From Leptospira ainlahdjerensis (GTDB taxonomy: Bacteria; Spirochaetota; Leptospiria; Leptospirales; Leptospiraceae), in contig NZ_JAFFPU010000044.1 in assembly GCF_016919175.1 (NCBI RefSeq), positions 89,501-153,500 on the forward strand: a stretch of 64,000 bases of DNA, read 5' to 3'. Position 1 is the stretch's first letter. Each line of letters begins with the position of its first letter. Below the pieces are notes generated by a model. The model saw only the letters and a program-made list of their open reading frames with translations, did no database searches and was not told the DNA's origin. Of the stretch, positions 12,409 through 22,914 are shown piece by piece. The translations under genes were made by a program, and so were the position numbers.

Positions 12409-12831
12409 ATGGAAACGAGAAGTGTTGTAAAAGAATTTCAGTTCGACTATCCTCTGATGAGAGTGTGGAACGCGGTGACGATCAACGAAGAACTAATCCA
12501 CTGGTTGGCGGATAAGGTAACCGGACGTCCGAAGGAAGGTGCCAACTTCGCTTGGACTTGGAGACTTGGAATGGAGGGCGACCTCACGACCAACGGGATT
12601 TATAAAAAGATAGTTCCTCTCAAGGAATTGATATTGCTCTGGCAGGATCATCCCGCCGGAGAGATCGAGCTCAAACTCGAATTTCAATCCTTAGGTGAGA
12701 ATTCTTCAAAACTCATCGTTACGAATTCGGGTTATCCCGTAGGCGATAAGTATGACGTTTGGATCGAAGCGGCCTCTGAAGGATGGGAAGAAGAAGGAAA
12801 ACATTTGAGAGAATACTTAAAAAAATCTTGA
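12409..12831 (+). CDS. SRPBCC (AHSA1-like) domain protein
   Basis: 140 residues forming one START-like helix-grip domain of the Aha1/AHSA1 type. VVKEFQFDYPLMRVWNAVT at the N-terminus is the usual first strand and helix, EGDLTTNGIYKKIVPLKELILLWQ is the central sheet, and GWEEEGKHLREYL is the C-terminal helix that packs on the ligand pocket. Such proteins bind small hydrophobic ligands or act as chaperone cofactors; the ligand is unknown here. AGGAAAGC precedes the ATG, and the gene directly follows the SDR, so they are probably co-expressed. Confidence 0.85.
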   Translation: METRSVVKEFQFDYPLMRVWNAVTINEELIHWLADKVTGRPKEGANFAWTWRLGMEGDLTTNGIYKKIVPLKELILLWQDHPAGEIELKLEFQSLGENSSKLIVTNSGYPVGDKYDVWIEAASEGWEEEGKHLREYLKKS

Positions 12832-12878
12832 GCGGACAAGGCCTCTAAAAAAGATGGTAAAAGGAACCTATAGGAAAG

Positions 12879-13262
12879 GTGATTTTACCTGTGGAACTAC
12901 TCGATTTAGAAAGTTACTTTCAAACACTCACAGATCTCACTGATACCATAGCAGTCGTCAATTCTCCTTACGAATCAGACTTTGACCATGATATCGGACA
13001 GTTAGAGCAGTATTTCTCTGATATTGCTTCTAGACCCTGGGAAACTTCGGAAAGAGATTACTTTAATCTTTTTTGCAGTCACTTTACATTCCACGCAAAG
13101 ATCGTGGAAGAAATCATTCATGAAGCTAGGCGGGTTCTTATGCCCGAAAGAAGAGTCTTCGTCAAACGTCTTGTCGCTTATCATAAGCACGCAGAAGAAT
13201 GGTTTTCGGAACTCCAAAAGAAACGCAAGCAGTTCTCTCAGAAAGATATGGTAACGGCTTGA
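12879..13262 (+). CDS. Hypothetical protein, small and helical
   Basis: 127 residues from GTG 12879; a second in-frame GTG at 12891 has AGGAAAGG at a better distance and may be the true start. No family recognised. The sequence is mostly helical, acidic in the first half (ESDFDHDIGQLEQYFSDI) and basic in the second (RRVLMPERRVFVKRLVAYHKH). There is no signal peptide or membrane segment, so it is probably cytosolic. It is followed by a strong terminator at 13298-13324, which closes the unit running from 11596. Confidence 0.65.
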   Translation: MILPVELLDLESYFQTLTDLTDTIAVVNSPYESDFDHDIGQLEQYFSDIASRPWETSERDYFNLFCSHFTFHAKIVEEIIHEARRVLMPERRVFVKRLVAYHKHAEEWFSELQKKRKQFSQKDMVTA

Positions 13263-13297
13263 TTTCATTTGACAGCTACCCGCTTCTCTAAGAATCT

Positions 13298-13324
13298 GAG
13301 CCGGTGTCTTCACCGGCTCTTTTC
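13298..13324 (+). terminator. Strong intrinsic terminator
   Basis: Perfect 9-bp stem GAGCCGGTG/CACCGGCTC with loop TCTT, followed by TTTT. Confidence 0.9.
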
Positions 13325-13353
13325 ATATTAACACATTCTCCCGGGAGAATCTC

Positions 13354-14421
13354 TTGAAATCCAAGCCTTTCCTCTGGTATCCAGTTTTACTCTTTATTGC
13401 TATCTTTCTCTTCGATAAACTTTTCTTTTTGGATACGGTAAGGGATTACGTTAAACAAGAATTCACTTACATCTACTACGACGTTAAAAAAGAACTCCTA
13501 AAAGAGATCGTTTTCAAATACGGAAACGATGGAGAATATAAAAAGGATTCTTCCAAGAAGAAAAAGCTCATGATTCTTATGGGTTCTTCCCGAATGTTGT
13601 ATTTCCAAAATTCGGATCTGGAAGCCTTTTATCCGGATTGGGATATCTACAATCTTTCCTCCGCAGTTACAACTCCCGCCTATTATCTCTATTTTTTGGA
13701 AGGACTTGCAAATGGAGGAGTTCGTCCGGATCTCGTCGTGATCGAGACCGACCCGTTTCAGTTTAACAAAAACAGTACTACATTCAAAAAATCGAATTTA
13801 GCCAACAGTTTCGATCCGGGTTTTATTCTTAAATATGCCTGGACCTTGGGTAAGGAAAACGTAAACTACTACTTCGGAAATTTTCTCTTTGGCGTGAGTT
13901 ACAACAAGCCTTATATCGGGAACGTAATCAAACGTATAAAAAGCGAGAATGTGATAATCGCGGAAATGCTGAAGTCGATGACCATCGCCACTCTGAAGAA
14001 CGACAAAGGGAACTCGATTTCGCCGGCTGGGGCTTACGTCGAAAAAGATTTTGGTAAAATTCAAGAATCCGCTAAAAAAACGGTCGGTTGGATTTATCCT
14101 TCCTACGCGCCGTCGGAAATGCAATACGAGTTTTATCAAAAAATTCTTAACTTGTTGAAGGAAAAAAACTGGAGAGCCTTGTTTGTCAAACCGGGGTCTT
14201 CGATTCCTATGGAAAAAACATTAGAGGAACTCAATATTCCCGGACCTTGGTTTGAGATCGTAAGACCTATGCATGAAAAGGCGGGCGTTCCCCTTATCGA
14301 TATGAGCAGGGATTCTTATTATGCCTGCAACACGTACGCTGACAGCGGTCATATTTCCTTGGATTGTTATCGGCCTTTCATACGTTTTATTCTTCTTCAC
14401 TACTACTTGGATCAAAAGTAA
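13354..14421 (+). CDS. DUF1574 family protein, SGNH-hydrolase-like
   Basis: 355 residues from TTG 13354, supported by GGGAGAA about 7 bp upstream. It matches the DUF1574 proteins, a paralogous family found mainly in Leptospira. Residues 7-27 form an N-terminal membrane anchor, so the bulk is probably periplasmic. [11 protein letters not shown] (about 74-84) looks like the GDS/GSSR nucleophile block of SGNH esterases and AlgX/DltD-like proteins, and [11 protein letters not shown] near the C-terminus fits the Asp-x-x-His block. A role in acylating or deacylating surface polysaccharide is inferred from that resemblance only. Confidence 0.8.
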   Translation: MKSKPFLWYPVLLFIAIFLFDKLFFLDTVRDYVKQEFTYIYYDVKKELLKEIVFKYGNDGEYKKDSSKKKKLMILMGSSRMLYFQNSDLEAFYPDWDIYNLSSAVTTPAYYLYFLEGLANGGVRPDLVVIETDPFQFNKNSTTFKKSNLANSFDPGFILKYAWTLGKENVNYYFGNFLFGVSYNKPYIGNVIKRIKSENVIIAEMLKSMTIATLKNDKGNSISPAGAYVEKDFGKIQESAKKTVGWIYPSYAPSEMQYEFYQKILNLLKEKNWRALFVKPGSSIPMEKTLEELNIPGPWFEIVRPMHEKAGVPLIDMSRDSYYACNTYADSGHISLDCYRPFIRFILLHYYLDQK

Positions 14422-14497
14422 TTTTTCGGAATTTCTTGACTTTTGGATTCGCTTCCTTAACGTTTGGGAGAAGTTTTTAAACTCTTAAGGAATAATC

Positions 14498-15817
14498 ATG
14501 AAACAACTCTGCTTGTCTCTGCTCGCAGTTCTTGCCGTCTCCTGCTCTACGATTCCGGGCGTGGAAAATAAAGGCAAGGATCAGGAAATACAAATCCTTC
14601 CACCCAACATTCGTGTGGAAAAATACAAAGAAACATTCAATATGAAAGCGGAAGGCCCGGTCGCTACCGACTGTTCAGGCAAGCCTTGTTCACCCGAACA
14701 ATTGGACGGCCTAAAACCCGATCAGATCAAAAAGTTTAAGAAGAACGGAGCTTGGAAAGAATACCAAGAGAAGGAAGACTCCGCTACTAAGAAAAAGATC
14801 AGCGTCCTGATTCGCACCGGAGAATACAAAGACGATAAAAGAGAAGGTTCTTGGAAAACTTTGTATGAAACCGGAGAAGTTCTTCGAGATACTCCGTATG
14901 TCGCCGGTTTAAAAGAAGGCGAAGAGAAAAAACTCAAAAGAGACGGAGTACAAACGGAAAGCACGGTTTACAAAGCAGATAAGAAAAACGGTCCTTATTG
15001 GAAGAAAAACAACGAAGGCCTGATGGACGAAGAGGGAGCCTATAAGGACGATCAGAAAGACGGAGTCTGGACGGAATACTACGCGGAGCCGGGACAAAAC
15101 GGTGCCAAGAAAAAAGTTTCCACATATTCCAACGGCATCAAACAAGGTCCGGAAACTTCTTATCATAAGGACGGAAATACGGTTCAGAGCGAAGGTTCTT
15201 ACAAAGACGATCTGAAGACCGGAATCTGGAAGACCTACTACGACAACGGTTCCATCCAGATGGAAGGCGGTTATAAACCGAAGCCCGCGCCTGCGGATGA
15301 AAAGGAAAAAGATCCGAAGGAAAAGAAAGCGCTTCGTTCGGGTTATTGGAAAGAATATTATAAAAATGGAAATGTCTTTGCGGAAGGCCAGAGAGAACAC
15401 ACTCGGAAAGGAGTTTGGAAGTTCAATTGGAGCAACGGAAATCCCGCTTACAAAGGCGAGATGATGAACGAATTTATGATGTCTTCGGCGGAAGCTTACA
15501 ACAAAGAAGGTCAGATGATCGGAAAAGGGAAACTTCAGTTTTCGATCATGAACATAGACGAAGCGACTAACGAGCTTAAGGCGAGCTACAGACCCGACAT
15601 TCCTTTTACGTATTATAAGAACGGTAAAAAACAATTCGAGATTCTGAGCGAAACGAAGGCGATCGAATACGACGAAAACGGAACCAAACTCGGGGAAGGT
15701 CCGATCATGCCGGGAACTAACAAGAAGAACGGTTGTTGGTCGGTGAGTTCCGGGAAGACCTATTACATCAACGGAAACGAAAACAAAAAGATGGGTGAGA
15801 TGCAGGGTTGTAAATAG
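14498..15817 (+). CDS. Lipoprotein with YwqK/MORN-like repeats
   Basis: 439 residues. The signal peptide ends in LAVLAVSC, a spirochaete-type lipobox with Cys16 as the likely acylated residue. The mature part is built of degenerate repeats of about 20-25 residues with the pattern G-x-W-x-x-Y-Y-x-x-G-x-x-x-x-x-G-x-Y-K-x-x-x-K-x-G (for example around [19 protein letters not shown]), as in MORN-like YwqK antitoxin-family proteins. It is Lys-rich. The mature protein should be surface or periplasmic and membrane-anchored; function unknown. AAGGAA lies 9 bp before the ATG. A 328-residue open frame on the opposite strand is a by-product of codon bias. Confidence 0.85.
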   Translation: MKQLCLSLLAVLAVSCSTIPGVENKGKDQEIQILPPNIRVEKYKETFNMKAEGPVATDCSGKPCSPEQLDGLKPDQIKKFKKNGAWKEYQEKEDSATKKKISVLIRTGEYKDDKREGSWKTLYETGEVLRDTPYVAGLKEGEEKKLKRDGVQTESTVYKADKKNGPYWKKNNEGLMDEEGAYKDDQKDGVWTEYYAEPGQNGAKKKVSTYSNGIKQGPETSYHKDGNTVQSEGSYKDDLKTGIWKTYYDNGSIQMEGGYKPKPAPADEKEKDPKEKKALRSGYWKEYYKNGNVFAEGQREHTRKGVWKFNWSNGNPAYKGEMMNEFMMSSAEAYNKEGQMIGKGKLQFSIMNIDEATNELKASYRPDIPFTYYKNGKKQFEILSETKAIEYDENGTKLGEGPIMPGTNKKNGCWSVSSGKTYYINGNENKKMGEMQGCK

Positions 15818-16018
15818 AGTCCATTTCTTTTTTACTCTGTATTTGTTGTTCCGACAAACCGATTCCGCGAAAAAAGACTTGAGGAGGGGATTCAAGGTTC
15901 TTTTTCAGGCGGAATTGTGTTGATTTTTTTAAAACGGTTTACGTGCGACTTTATCCGTGTCTTCGGAAGAAGGTTTTTGATTTCCAAAAATCGGAAGAGC
16001 ACAATCTAAGAAAAAAAA

Positions 16019-16042
16019 GCAGAAGTGTTCTTCTGCTTTTTT
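16019..16042 (+). terminator. Intrinsic terminator
   Basis: Stem GCAGAAG/CTTCTGC, loop TGTT, then six T; an A-run on the other side allows it to work in both directions. Confidence 0.85.
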
Positions 16043-16086
16043 GTTTTCGGATGTGAATGCTTTTTCGGATTCTCCGATAATATCGT

Positions 16087-16701
16087 ATGAACATTGAAAC
16101 TACTTCCCGTTCTTTTTGGAAAAGGGACCTTATCATTTTGATTCCCACCGCCATTCTATTTTTCCTCTTAGGTTTTTTCTTGAGAACCTGCGGTTCCGCA
16201 ATGAATCGATCCGCAAAGGTGACATACAACGGTTCTTTTACCCAAGGCGCTCTGGTTTTTTTAGATCAGAAAGTGCTAAGGCTCCAAGATCCGGATCAAG
16301 AAATTGCAATGGAAATGGTCGAAAAAATCGAATTCTTTCCGGAAGAAAATTCTACGGAGTCCGCTGAACTTTCGGCGAACGATAAACTCTTTGTGGGAAC
16401 TTATCAACTTACTGTCGGCCCTCACAAAGGGGTTCTTCAACTTTTCGGGGGTAAGAATGGTCGCCTCTATGGAAATTTAAAATTCTCCAATTGGGGAAAG
16501 GGAAAATGGGAACCGGTCGGTGCTCCATTTATAAAAGGGAATCAGATCCAATTTGTAAGATCTTGTTCGGGTCTGAAGTGTTCGGAGATCGGGAGTAACG
16601 TTCCTTTTTCTCAAAAGTATATCGGAGTTTTGGAAGGTCGCTCCATCTCTGGAACTTATCGCGGAAATAATAGCTCCGGAAACTGGGAAGCAAAGAGATA
16701 A
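16087..16701 (+). CDS. Hypothetical membrane-anchored protein
   Basis: 204 residues, no recognised family. A basic N-terminus precedes a hydrophobic segment at about 14-32 ([18 protein letters not shown]), an uncleaved anchor. The external part has an acidic middle and a Gly-rich beta-type C-terminal domain with two Cys ([10 protein letters not shown]). The C-terminal half ([36 protein letters not shown], shown only in part) reads like a small beta-sandwich with repeated strand-turn units. It is flanked by terminators or repeats on both sides and appears monocistronic. Confidence 0.6.
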   Translation: MNIETTSRSFWKRDLIILIPTAILFFLLGFFLRTCGSAMNRSAKVTYNGSFTQGALVFLDQKVLRLQDPDQEIAMEMVEKIEFFPEENSTESAELSANDKLFVGTYQLTVGPHKGVLQLFGGKNGRLYGNLKFSNWGKGKWEPVGAPFIKGNQIQFVRSCSGLKCSEIGSNVPFSQKYIGVLEGRSISGTYRGNNSSGNWEAKR

Positions 16702-17002
16702 GATTTGAACGCGATCCGGATTTTCTTCAGAACTCAATCTGGGTGACGGCGCTACAAGGAGAGGGAAGGATTGAGAACGGTCGAAAGAATTTTCTCATTG
16801 GAAAAATTAATGGAAAAGAGATTCCGTCGTCGTCGTGAACTTGGTCTTGAAAGTTTGTCTGCCATCCCGCGTGAGCTGACAAGTATCTTGAATCCGGAGG
16901 AATCTGTCGGAGCTACGACAATCTTTCTATGAAAGCGCACCGCCCTGAAATTGCCGGGCCTTACCCACAAGCCGAGAGGGGTTGCAACGAGAATCGGAGA
17001 AA

Positions 17003-17151
17003 TTTTTTAGGAGTTCCTACACGGGGATTTATGCTTGCAAAATTAGAATTTTGTGATAAGGGAAAATTTCCGGAATTTTTCCGCCACCCGCCCCACCACC
17101 CAAGATTTGGGCGGGGCGCTACTTTCACGGAAGGGCGTCGTAACTACGACG
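17003..17151 (+). repeat. Dispersed palindrome-bounded repeat, copy B
   Basis: Same order of blocks as copy A: T-run, TAGGAGTTCCTA (17008-17019), the CAAAATTAGAATTTTGTGAT block, C-rich run, hairpin CCACCCAA/TTGGGCGG (17096-17114), then TTTCACGGAAGGGCGTCG. The terminal palindrome is changed to CGTCGTA-AC-TACGACG (17136-17151), keeping symmetry although the bases differ. Confidence 0.85.
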
Positions 17152-17160
17152 GCTTTTTTT
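17136..17160 (+). terminator. Terminator-like hairpin at end of repeat copy B
   Basis: CGTCGT/ACGACG stem with loop AACT, then GC and seven T. It could act as an intrinsic terminator upstream of moxR. Confidence 0.6.
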
Positions 17161-17200
17161 ACGATCCAGGCAACTCTGTAGATAAGGTTCAGCTGAAATT

Positions 17201-17310
17201 GGGTGGCGGAGTCGGGTTCGTGGGGAAAAGTCGTAGGATTTTTCTAAATCATAGAATCGCTATTCTCGCAAGGACGATTTTTTAGAAATCCTTGTCGGAA
17301 CTCCGACAAG
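17201..17310 (-). repeat. Degenerate inverted copy of the dispersed repeat (B')
   Basis: CTAAATCATAGAAT at about 17250 matches CTATATCACAGAAT of copy C. GGGTGGCGGA opens it as in copy C. It ends at the perfect palindrome CTTGTCGGAACTCCGACAAG (17291-17310). It faces copy B. Confidence 0.5.
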
Positions 17311-17556
17311 GGCAAAACAAATTTCTTGACTCCCTCGAATCGATTTCTCCTCCGAAATCATTCGGGGCCGACACCCTTCCGGAAAGGAGTGGTAAGAGAG
17401 AAGGGGAGGGAGGACCGGTTTCGAAGACGAGCGACATGAGAATTCGTTCCGAGAATATAAGACTGGAAAAGAAGATTCCCTTTTCCGAGCGGCACGAAGA
17501 GCGCATATCGAGGGAATTCGCTTGAAGCGGATCCCAGGTTCTCCGATTCTTACCTT

Positions 17557-18546
17557 ATGGAAAAAGATCTTCTATCTGGAGAAGACGTCGAGTTTGCAAG
17601 AATCACTCTAGAAACTCTAAAGAAAGAATTGAGTAAAGAAATTACAGGACAAGACGAGGTCATCCGAAACGTTCTAGTTTGTCTGGTCTGTCAAGGCCAC
17701 GTCCTCCTAGAAGGGATGCCGGGACTTGCGAAAACGTTACTCGCGAGATCTCTCGCCTCCGCTTTGGATTTGGATTTTAAAAGAATCCAGTTTACCCCGG
17801 ATTTGTTGCCGGCCGATCTTGTAGGAACCGTAGTTTTTAATCCGAAGACCACCGAGTTTGAAACAAGAAAGGGACCCGTTTTTACGGGAGTTCTACTCGC
17901 GGACGAAATCAACCGCGCTCCTGCAAAGGTGCAGTCGGCTCTCCTGGAAAGTATGGAAGAGAAGACGATCACCATCGGAGACAAAACGTATAAACTCGAT
18001 CGTCCCTTTCTCGTGATCGCGACTCAGAATCCGATCGATCAAGACGGAACCTATCCTCTTCCCGAAGCGCAGATGGATCGGTTTTTTATGAAAGTCAACG
18101 TAGGTTATCCTGCTCTCGAAGAAGAGATCGCGATCCTCGATCAACACGGACGTTTGAATACGGAGAACGGGAAAATCAAAAAGGTAGTCACTTCGAAAGA
18201 TATTCTAAAATTGTCTTCGTTTTTGGATAACGTCTTTATCGAAGAGAAGATCAAGTCGTATATCGTTCGTCTTGTGCGAAATACAAGACCCGAGGAAAGA
18301 ACGATTCCGGAACTCATTCCTTATATCCGTCACGGCGCTTCTCCGAGAGCGTCCTTGAGTATATTAAAAAGTTCTAAAGCGAATGCGCTTCTCAACGGAA
18401 GGACATACGTGATCCCGGAAGACGTCAGAGTTTCCCTTGTGGAAATATTGAGGCATCGAATTCTTCTAACCTTCGAGGCCATTTCGGAAGAATTGGATGT
18501 GGAATCTCTGATTAAAACAGTGGTCGAGGCGACTCCGGTTCCTTAA
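17557..18546 (+). CDS. moxR: MoxR-family AAA+ ATPase
   Basis: 329 residues. MoxR AAA+ ATPases act as chaperones, commonly with von Willebrand A (VWA) proteins encoded next to them, as here. The AAA_3 domain is complete: Walker A GMPGLAKT (about 54-61), Walker [21 protein letters not shown] (about 113-132), and [23 protein letters not shown] as sensor 1 and the arginine-finger region. The C-terminal lid domain follows. It is the first gene of an operon running to htpG, 7 bp before the DUF58 gene. Cytosolic. The initiating ATG lies downstream of a 230-bp gap after repeat B'. Confidence 0.95.
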   Translation: MEKDLLSGEDVEFARITLETLKKELSKEITGQDEVIRNVLVCLVCQGHVLLEGMPGLAKTLLARSLASALDLDFKRIQFTPDLLPADLVGTVVFNPKTTEFETRKGPVFTGVLLADEINRAPAKVQSALLESMEEKTITIGDKTYKLDRPFLVIATQNPIDQDGTYPLPEAQMDRFFMKVNVGYPALEEEIAILDQHGRLNTENGKIKKVVTSKDILKLSSFLDNVFIEEKIKSYIVRLVRNTRPEERTIPELIPYIRHGASPRASLSILKSSKANALLNGRTYVIPEDVRVSLVEILRHRILLTFEAISEELDVESLIKTVVEATPVP

Positions 18547-18553
18547 ATACTTT

Positions 18554-19384
18554 ATGATTCGTAAAGAATTCTTATCCATTCTTTCGAGCCTCGAATTGGG
18601 TCGAAGAACTCGATCCTTTCGGGAGAAGGCGGGAAGCGCGGAAAGTTCGAAACGCGGAAGAGGTCTCGACTTTAAGGACGTTCGTCTTTACAGTTTCGGA
18701 GACGACACCCGTTTAATCGACTGGAATGTGACCTCCCGTTTTGGAGAACTCTATGTCCGGGAATTCTACGAAGAAAAAGAAAGACAGGCGATTCTTTTCT
18801 ACGACGTTTCCAGTTCTATGGAATTCGGTTCGGGAAAATTTTCGCGATCCGAAAACGCCTTTCAGGTCTTGGCGCTTCTCTCCTTGCTCTATGTCCAAAA
18901 GGGGAATCGAGTCAAGATTATCCTTTTTAGCGACAAGGTAGAATGGGAAACGGACTTTCTCCGTTCACGAGACCAACTTCTTCCCACGCTTCAAAAAATA
19001 TTCAAGAAAGAATCGGTAGAAAGAATCTCCGATCCTCTTTTACCGTTTCGTTATCTAAAAAACCGCGTTCACAGACACGCGGAAGTATATTTGTTAAGCG
19101 ACTTCATTGGGATCGGATCTCTCAAAAAATATTCCAGCTTAAGAAAACTCTATTCTCTCCACGCGATTCGTTTTAGGGATCCGATTGAAATGGAAACCCC
19201 GAAGTCGCTTCTTTCCTTTTTTTACACGAGGGATCCAGAGGAAAAAACAGGAGGTCTTTTTGCAAGAACGCTTGCCCCGGAATATGAAACTAAAACTTTA
19301 AATTCTTTTTTTCAAGGCTCCTTGTTGGATCTTACCGACTCGGAACCGGATACGAAAAAAATCGTTCGGTATTTTATGAAATGA
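18554..19384 (+). CDS. DUF58 (VWA-like) protein
   Basis: 276 residues of the DUF58 family, the usual partner of MoxR. The N-terminal [25 protein letters not shown] and the [36 protein letters not shown] block (given in part) are the family core. [15 protein letters not shown] holds a metal-ion-dependent adhesion site (MIDAS, DxSxS). It has no clear membrane segment and is probably cytosolic, working with the MoxR ATPase on Bat proteins. Its stop overlaps the next start in ATGA. Confidence 0.9.
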   Translation: MIRKEFLSILSSLELGRRTRSFREKAGSAESSKRGRGLDFKDVRLYSFGDDTRLIDWNVTSRFGELYVREFYEEKERQAILFYDVSSSMEFGSGKFSRSENAFQVLALLSLLYVQKGNRVKIILFSDKVEWETDFLRSRDQLLPTLQKIFKKESVERISDPLLPFRYLKNRVHRHAEVYLLSDFIGIGSLKKYSSLRKLYSLHAIRFRDPIEMETPKSLLSFFYTRDPEEKTGGLFARTLAPEYETKTLNSFFQGSLLDLTDSEPDTKKIVRYFMK

Positions 19385-20250
19385 AAAACGGAATTCAAAT
19401 TATCGTATATTCTTGGATTCTAATGTTTTCTTCCTCGCTTGCGGGAGAAGCCGTAGAAACCCTTTCTCCGGACGCGGTTTTGGTCGCGCAGAAGGTTCGA
19501 TACGAGCTCAAATGGACCGCCGGAGAAATCAAGGAGATTGTCGCGCCTCAGGTCGGGATTCATTTTGCGGAAGGGGTTCCCGATTTACCCTGGTTCGAAG
19601 TTCTTCTTTCCGAAAAAAAAGATACGAGTATCGCGCTTGAAATTTCCTTTTATACAACGGGAGAATTTTCGATTCCGGTCTCTTGGATTCTTTCCAACGG
19701 GAAACGCGAATTATCTCAAAAAAAAGTTCTCGTAAATTCCGCTCTTTCCGATTCCGACACGGGGCCTTCCGATATCATTCCTCCTTTGAGTTTTTCCGGA
19801 TCGTATCTGGGAAGGCTTCTTGTTTTCCTGGTTCTTTTCGGAATTCTTCTCGCGTTCGGAATTTACGCGTTCCGATTGTATGCGGGACAATCTTCTCCTT
19901 TGGATGCGATCATACAAACGACTCCTCAACTGGAAAGAATGGAAGTGTATGAAATCCGTCTCCAGAAACTCCTAAAAAAAGACCCGATTCCCGCTCGAGA
20001 ATTCGCGAGGCTTTTATCAGGTTATATCCGGGAAAAGGCGGCCAATCTTTCCGGAAGAAAAACCGCCTCTTTTACCGAGGCCGAACTTTTTCAGTTTTTA
20101 TACGATCAATTTCCTTTTGAAGAAAGAGAACTCCAGTCTTGGAAAAAATTCTTAATCGAAAAAAAATTCAAACCCGGAGAAACGTTCCTTACAAAAGAAG
20201 ACGCCGAGGATAAATTTTTTCATTGGAAAGAAACCTGGGATAAATCATGA
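19381..20250 (+). CDS. Bat-operon membrane protein, unnamed
   Basis: 289 residues. A signal peptide or first anchor lies at 1-21 (ending SSSLAGEA). A beta-rich external domain covers about 30-135, a transmembrane helix about 143-163 ([22 protein letters not shown]), and a helical cytosolic domain the rest. The layout resembles the unnamed protein often found between DUF58 and BatA in aerotolerance operons (DUF4381-like), but no motif proves this. It overlaps DUF58 and batA by 4 bp each (ATGA), so translation is coupled on both sides. It probably scaffolds the VWA proteins at the membrane. Confidence 0.75.
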   Translation: MKNGIQIIVYSWILMFSSSLAGEAVETLSPDAVLVAQKVRYELKWTAGEIKEIVAPQVGIHFAEGVPDLPWFEVLLSEKKDTSIALEISFYTTGEFSIPVSWILSNGKRELSQKKVLVNSALSDSDTGPSDIIPPLSFSGSYLGRLLVFLVLFGILLAFGIYAFRLYAGQSSPLDAIIQTTPQLERMEVYEIRLQKLLKKDPIPAREFARLLSGYIREKAANLSGRKTASFTEAELFQFLYDQFPFEERELQSWKKFLIEKKFKPGETFLTKEDAEDKFFHWKETWDKS

Positions 20251-21185
20251 ATTTTGAATATCCTTACGCACTTTTATTTTTTGTTCCGGTTTGGGTCTGG
20301 ACTTTGATATATTATCAAAGAAGAATGTATCTTCAGAGAATGGAAGTCCGTCTTCCGGGAAGGAGGACGGGTTCCTTCTCAAAACTGGAAAGATTCGGAA
20401 TTCTTCTTCCATTGTTTCGTCCGATCGCACTCAGCTTTCTCATCGTAGCCCTTGCAGGCCCGGGAAAAAAGGTGACTTTTCTTCCCGATGAAAAAGAAGG
20501 AGTGGATATCATGATCGCTCTCGACGTTTCGGGATCTATGTCCAGGAGCCGCGACTTTCTTCCGGAAACAAGGTTGGGAGTTTCAAAAAAACTTCTTCGT
20601 CGTTTTATCGAAAAACGTCAGAATGATCGTCTTGGTCTTGTGGTATTTGCAGGCGCCGCGTATTTGCAGGCCCCGCTTACGGGAGATCGCGAGTCTTTAA
20701 ACGAAATTCTGGGCACGATCGAAGAAGAAACCGTAGCGGAGCAGGGAACTGCGATCGGAGACGCCATCATCCTCTCCACATATCGTCTGCGCGCCTCTCG
20801 CGCTCGTTCGAGGGTCATCGTATTGATCACGGACGGCGTTTCCAATACAGGTAAGATTGATCCGGTCACCGCTACGGATCTTGCCGAACATATCGGAGCC
20901 AAAATTTATTCCATCGGAATCGGAAAGGAAGACAGCTCTTACGAGATCAATTTTGAGATTTTACAAGAACTTTCGGCGAACACCGGAGGCCAATTCTTTC
21001 GGGCCGAAGATCCCGAGGAGATGAAACAAGTTCTCGCATCCATCGACTCTTTGGAAAAGGATCCTCTCGCGGCGCCTCCGAAAGAAGTCCGAGAAACCGA
21101 ATACGAACTTTGGCTCTATCGAGCGCTCGTTGTTTTACTCTTGGACCTGATTTTTCGATCGTTTGTGTTTCGGTATTATGTATGA
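20247..21185 (+). CDS. batA: Aerotolerance-type VWA protein BatA
   Basis: 312 residues. Helix 1 lies at about 6-22 and helix 2 at about 55-72, followed by a VWA domain and a final helix near the C-terminus ([18 protein letters not shown]). The MIDAS DVSGSMS (93-99) has all three metal ligands, and [13 protein letters not shown] supplies the distal Asp. BatA proteins were named for aerotolerance in Bacteroides; in Leptospira the role is thought to concern envelope or oxidative stress but is unsettled. The start overlaps the previous stop (ATGA), and the stop overlaps batB (ATGA). Confidence 0.9.
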   Translation: MNFEYPYALLFFVPVWVWTLIYYQRRMYLQRMEVRLPGRRTGSFSKLERFGILLPLFRPIALSFLIVALAGPGKKVTFLPDEKEGVDIMIALDVSGSMSRSRDFLPETRLGVSKKLLRRFIEKRQNDRLGLVVFAGAAYLQAPLTGDRESLNEILGTIEEETVAEQGTAIGDAIILSTYRLRASRARSRVIVLITDGVSNTGKIDPVTATDLAEHIGAKIYSIGIGKEDSSYEINFEILQELSANTGGQFFRAEDPEEMKQVLASIDSLEKDPLAAPPKEVRETEYELWLYRALVVLLLDLIFRSFVFRYYV

Positions 21186-22225
21186 GTCACGAGTTCTCGT
21201 CGTATCTAAAGAATATTTTCTACGCGGTTCTGGCGTTTTGGTCCATATATTCCAGTATTAGAATATACTTGATTTATAAAGTTTCTAATTGGAGGATTCA
21301 GTATCCCGGATTGGAGAGGACTTCCTCTTTTCCAAAAGCGATTTTCGTATCCGCGAGAATTTTTCTCCTGTTTATCGCCTTGATTTGTATTTTTTTTGCT
21401 GGATGGAAAACGGATTATAAGGACGAAAAAAAGGAGGAATCCTTCCGAGGAGTCGATATCCTCTTTCTCGTGGACGTCAGTCTTTCCATGCAGGCGGTCG
21501 ACAACGCTCCGACCCGGCTCGCAAAATTCAAAGAAATCCTTTTGAGAATGTTGCCTTCCCTTGAGGGGAATCGTTTTGGAATGATCGTCTTTGCCGCGAG
21601 TCCGTTTCTCTATTGTCCGATGACTTCGGACGTGGCGGCTTTTTCGGATTATGTCCGAGGACTGGACGTGGATATGGTGGGGGATCGGGGAACCGATCTA
21701 AAGAAGGCCTTTCAAAAAGCGGAAGATCTGCTAAACTCGGAGAAAGTGTTTCGCAATCGAATTTTGATCTTGGTAACGGACGGGGAAGATCAGAACGATC
21801 CGGAACTCGTTTTTTTTCCGGCGAATTTTCAGATCTGGGCGACGGGAACGGAGTCCGGAGGCCCGATCTCATACAACGACGAAGAATCGGGACTGAGCGG
21901 TTATCTTTTGAAAGACGGAACCTTGAGTCCGAACGCGAACGTGCCCGGAGTAATCCAGTCGAAGATGAATTCTTCCTTTTTACGGGAACTCGCGAAAAAG
22001 AACAACGGATCCCTGTATTCTCTGGAAACAAATCCGCCGGTTGTGGAGTCTTTTCAAAAGGAGATCCGTACTTTGGAGGAAAATCTTTATTCTCGGAAAA
22101 AGGATCTCAAACGAGCGGAAGGTTCGGGTAAATTTTTGTTCGCGGCGATTCTTTGTATGCTCTTGGATTGGATATTTGTGGAAACGTTTTTATTCTCCAA
22201 AAGAAAAGGGGAGGCCGCAGCGTGA
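21182..22225 (+). CDS. batB: Aerotolerance-type VWA protein BatB
   Basis: The start is ATG 21182 inside the ATGA overlap with batA (347 residues); the frame is open upstream but only within batA. Two N-terminal helices (about 9-30 and 48-68) precede a VWA domain with MIDAS DVSLSMQ and [10 protein letters not shown], and a C-terminal helix ([21 protein letters not shown]) anchors the other end. BatA and BatB have the same architecture and probably pair in the membrane, exposing the VWA domains. The last codons overlap a GTG that starts batC. Confidence 0.9.
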   Translation: MSHEFSSYLKNIFYAVLAFWSIYSSIRIYLIYKVSNWRIQYPGLERTSSFPKAIFVSARIFLLFIALICIFFAGWKTDYKDEKKEESFRGVDILFLVDVSLSMQAVDNAPTRLAKFKEILLRMLPSLEGNRFGMIVFAASPFLYCPMTSDVAAFSDYVRGLDVDMVGDRGTDLKKAFQKAEDLLNSEKVFRNRILILVTDGEDQNDPELVFFPANFQIWATGTESGGPISYNDEESGLSGYLLKDGTLSPNANVPGVIQSKMNSSFLRELAKKNNGSLYSLETNPPVVESFQKEIRTLEENLYSRKKDLKRAEGSGKFLFAAILCMLLDWIFVETFLFSKRKGEAAA

Positions 22226-22914
22226 AACGAATTCGTATTTTAGAATATATTGTAATTCTCATGTGTTTGATCGTTTTGGCTCCGGCGGGAGCGGTGGAGT
22301 TGGATCCGGGCGGGAATCGAATCAGCGAAGCGTTGGAACACTACAATCAGGGAGAATATCTCGATTCGCTTCGGAAATACCAAGAGGCAGAAACTTATTT
22401 CCCGGACGATCCTCGACTGGAGTTCAACCGAGGAGCCGCGGAGTTCAAGTCCGGAAATTTGGACAAGGCGATCCGCCATTTTGAAAAGTCGGCGGGTTCT
22501 TCTTCTCCGGAAGTGCAGTGGAGATCCCGTTTTAATTTAGGAAACAGTTATATGCGCGCGGGAGATCGAAAGAAGGCCGCGGAAGAATACATCAAGGCCC
22601 TCAAGCTCAATCCGGATCTCAAAGAAGCCAGAAAAAATCTGGAATACCTGAGGCAAAATCCGCCTCCCCAAAATTCTCAGAACAAAACTCCGAATTCTTC
22701 TAATCAAAATCCGAAAAATTCTCCTTCACAAAAAGGAAATCAGCCGCAGAATCAGAACGATCCTTCCTCAAACGGCGACGTCATCGGAGAATCTCCCCGC
22801 GATCAAAAGGGGAAGTTAACCGAAGAAGAAGCCAAAAGAATTCTGGATTCCTTGGATCTCAATCAAATCCGAAGGAAGAGCAGGAAGAGCCGGGACAGAG
22901 AGGTCTTTTGGTGA
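22222..22914 (+). CDS. batC: TPR protein BatC
   Basis: 231 residues from GTG 22222, which lies in a GTGA overlap with the batB stop, the same coupling used elsewhere in this operon. The signal peptide at about 5-24 ends in APAGA. TPR units follow: [25 protein letters not shown], then a repeat around [24 protein letters not shown], then [28 protein letters not shown] (each quoted in part of a 34-residue motif). After that comes an Asn/Gln/Pro/Ser-rich low-complexity linker and a basic tail. It is presumably a periplasmic adaptor for BatA, BatB and BatD. Confidence 0.85.
   Translation: MKRIRILEYIVILMCLIVLAPAGAVELDPGGNRISEALEHYNQGEYLDSLRKYQEAETYFPDDPRLEFNRGAAEFKSGNLDKAIRHFEKSAGSSSPEVQWRSRFNLGNSYMRAGDRKKAAEEYIKALKLNPDLKEARKNLEYLRQNPPPQNSQNKTPNSSNQNPKNSPSQKGNQPQNQNDPSSNGDVIGESPRDQKGKLTEEEAKRILDSLDLNQIRRKSRKSRDREVFW

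Larger units (their letters stand above)
16702..17556. other. Intergenic region with two inverted repeat copies
   Basis: 855 bp without a supported gene. It holds copy B of the dispersed repeat (17003-17151), a degenerate inverted copy (17201-17310), and unassigned sequence on either side. Open frames across it are not backed by start signals. Confidence 0.65.

Noticed and set aside
14909..15895. 328-residue open frame on the minus strand
   Set aside because: It lies wholly opposite the YwqK-like lipoprotein gene, is rich in Phe, Val and Arg as expected from the reverse of Lys/Glu-rich repeats, and has no ribosome site.
16929..17525. Open frames between the 16087 and moxR genes
   Set aside because: They cross repeat copies B and B', have no family likeness and no start signals.
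21528..22131. Frames of 167-172 residues opposite or overlapping batB
   Set aside because: Arg/Ser/Pro-rich shadow composition inside a well-supported VWA gene.
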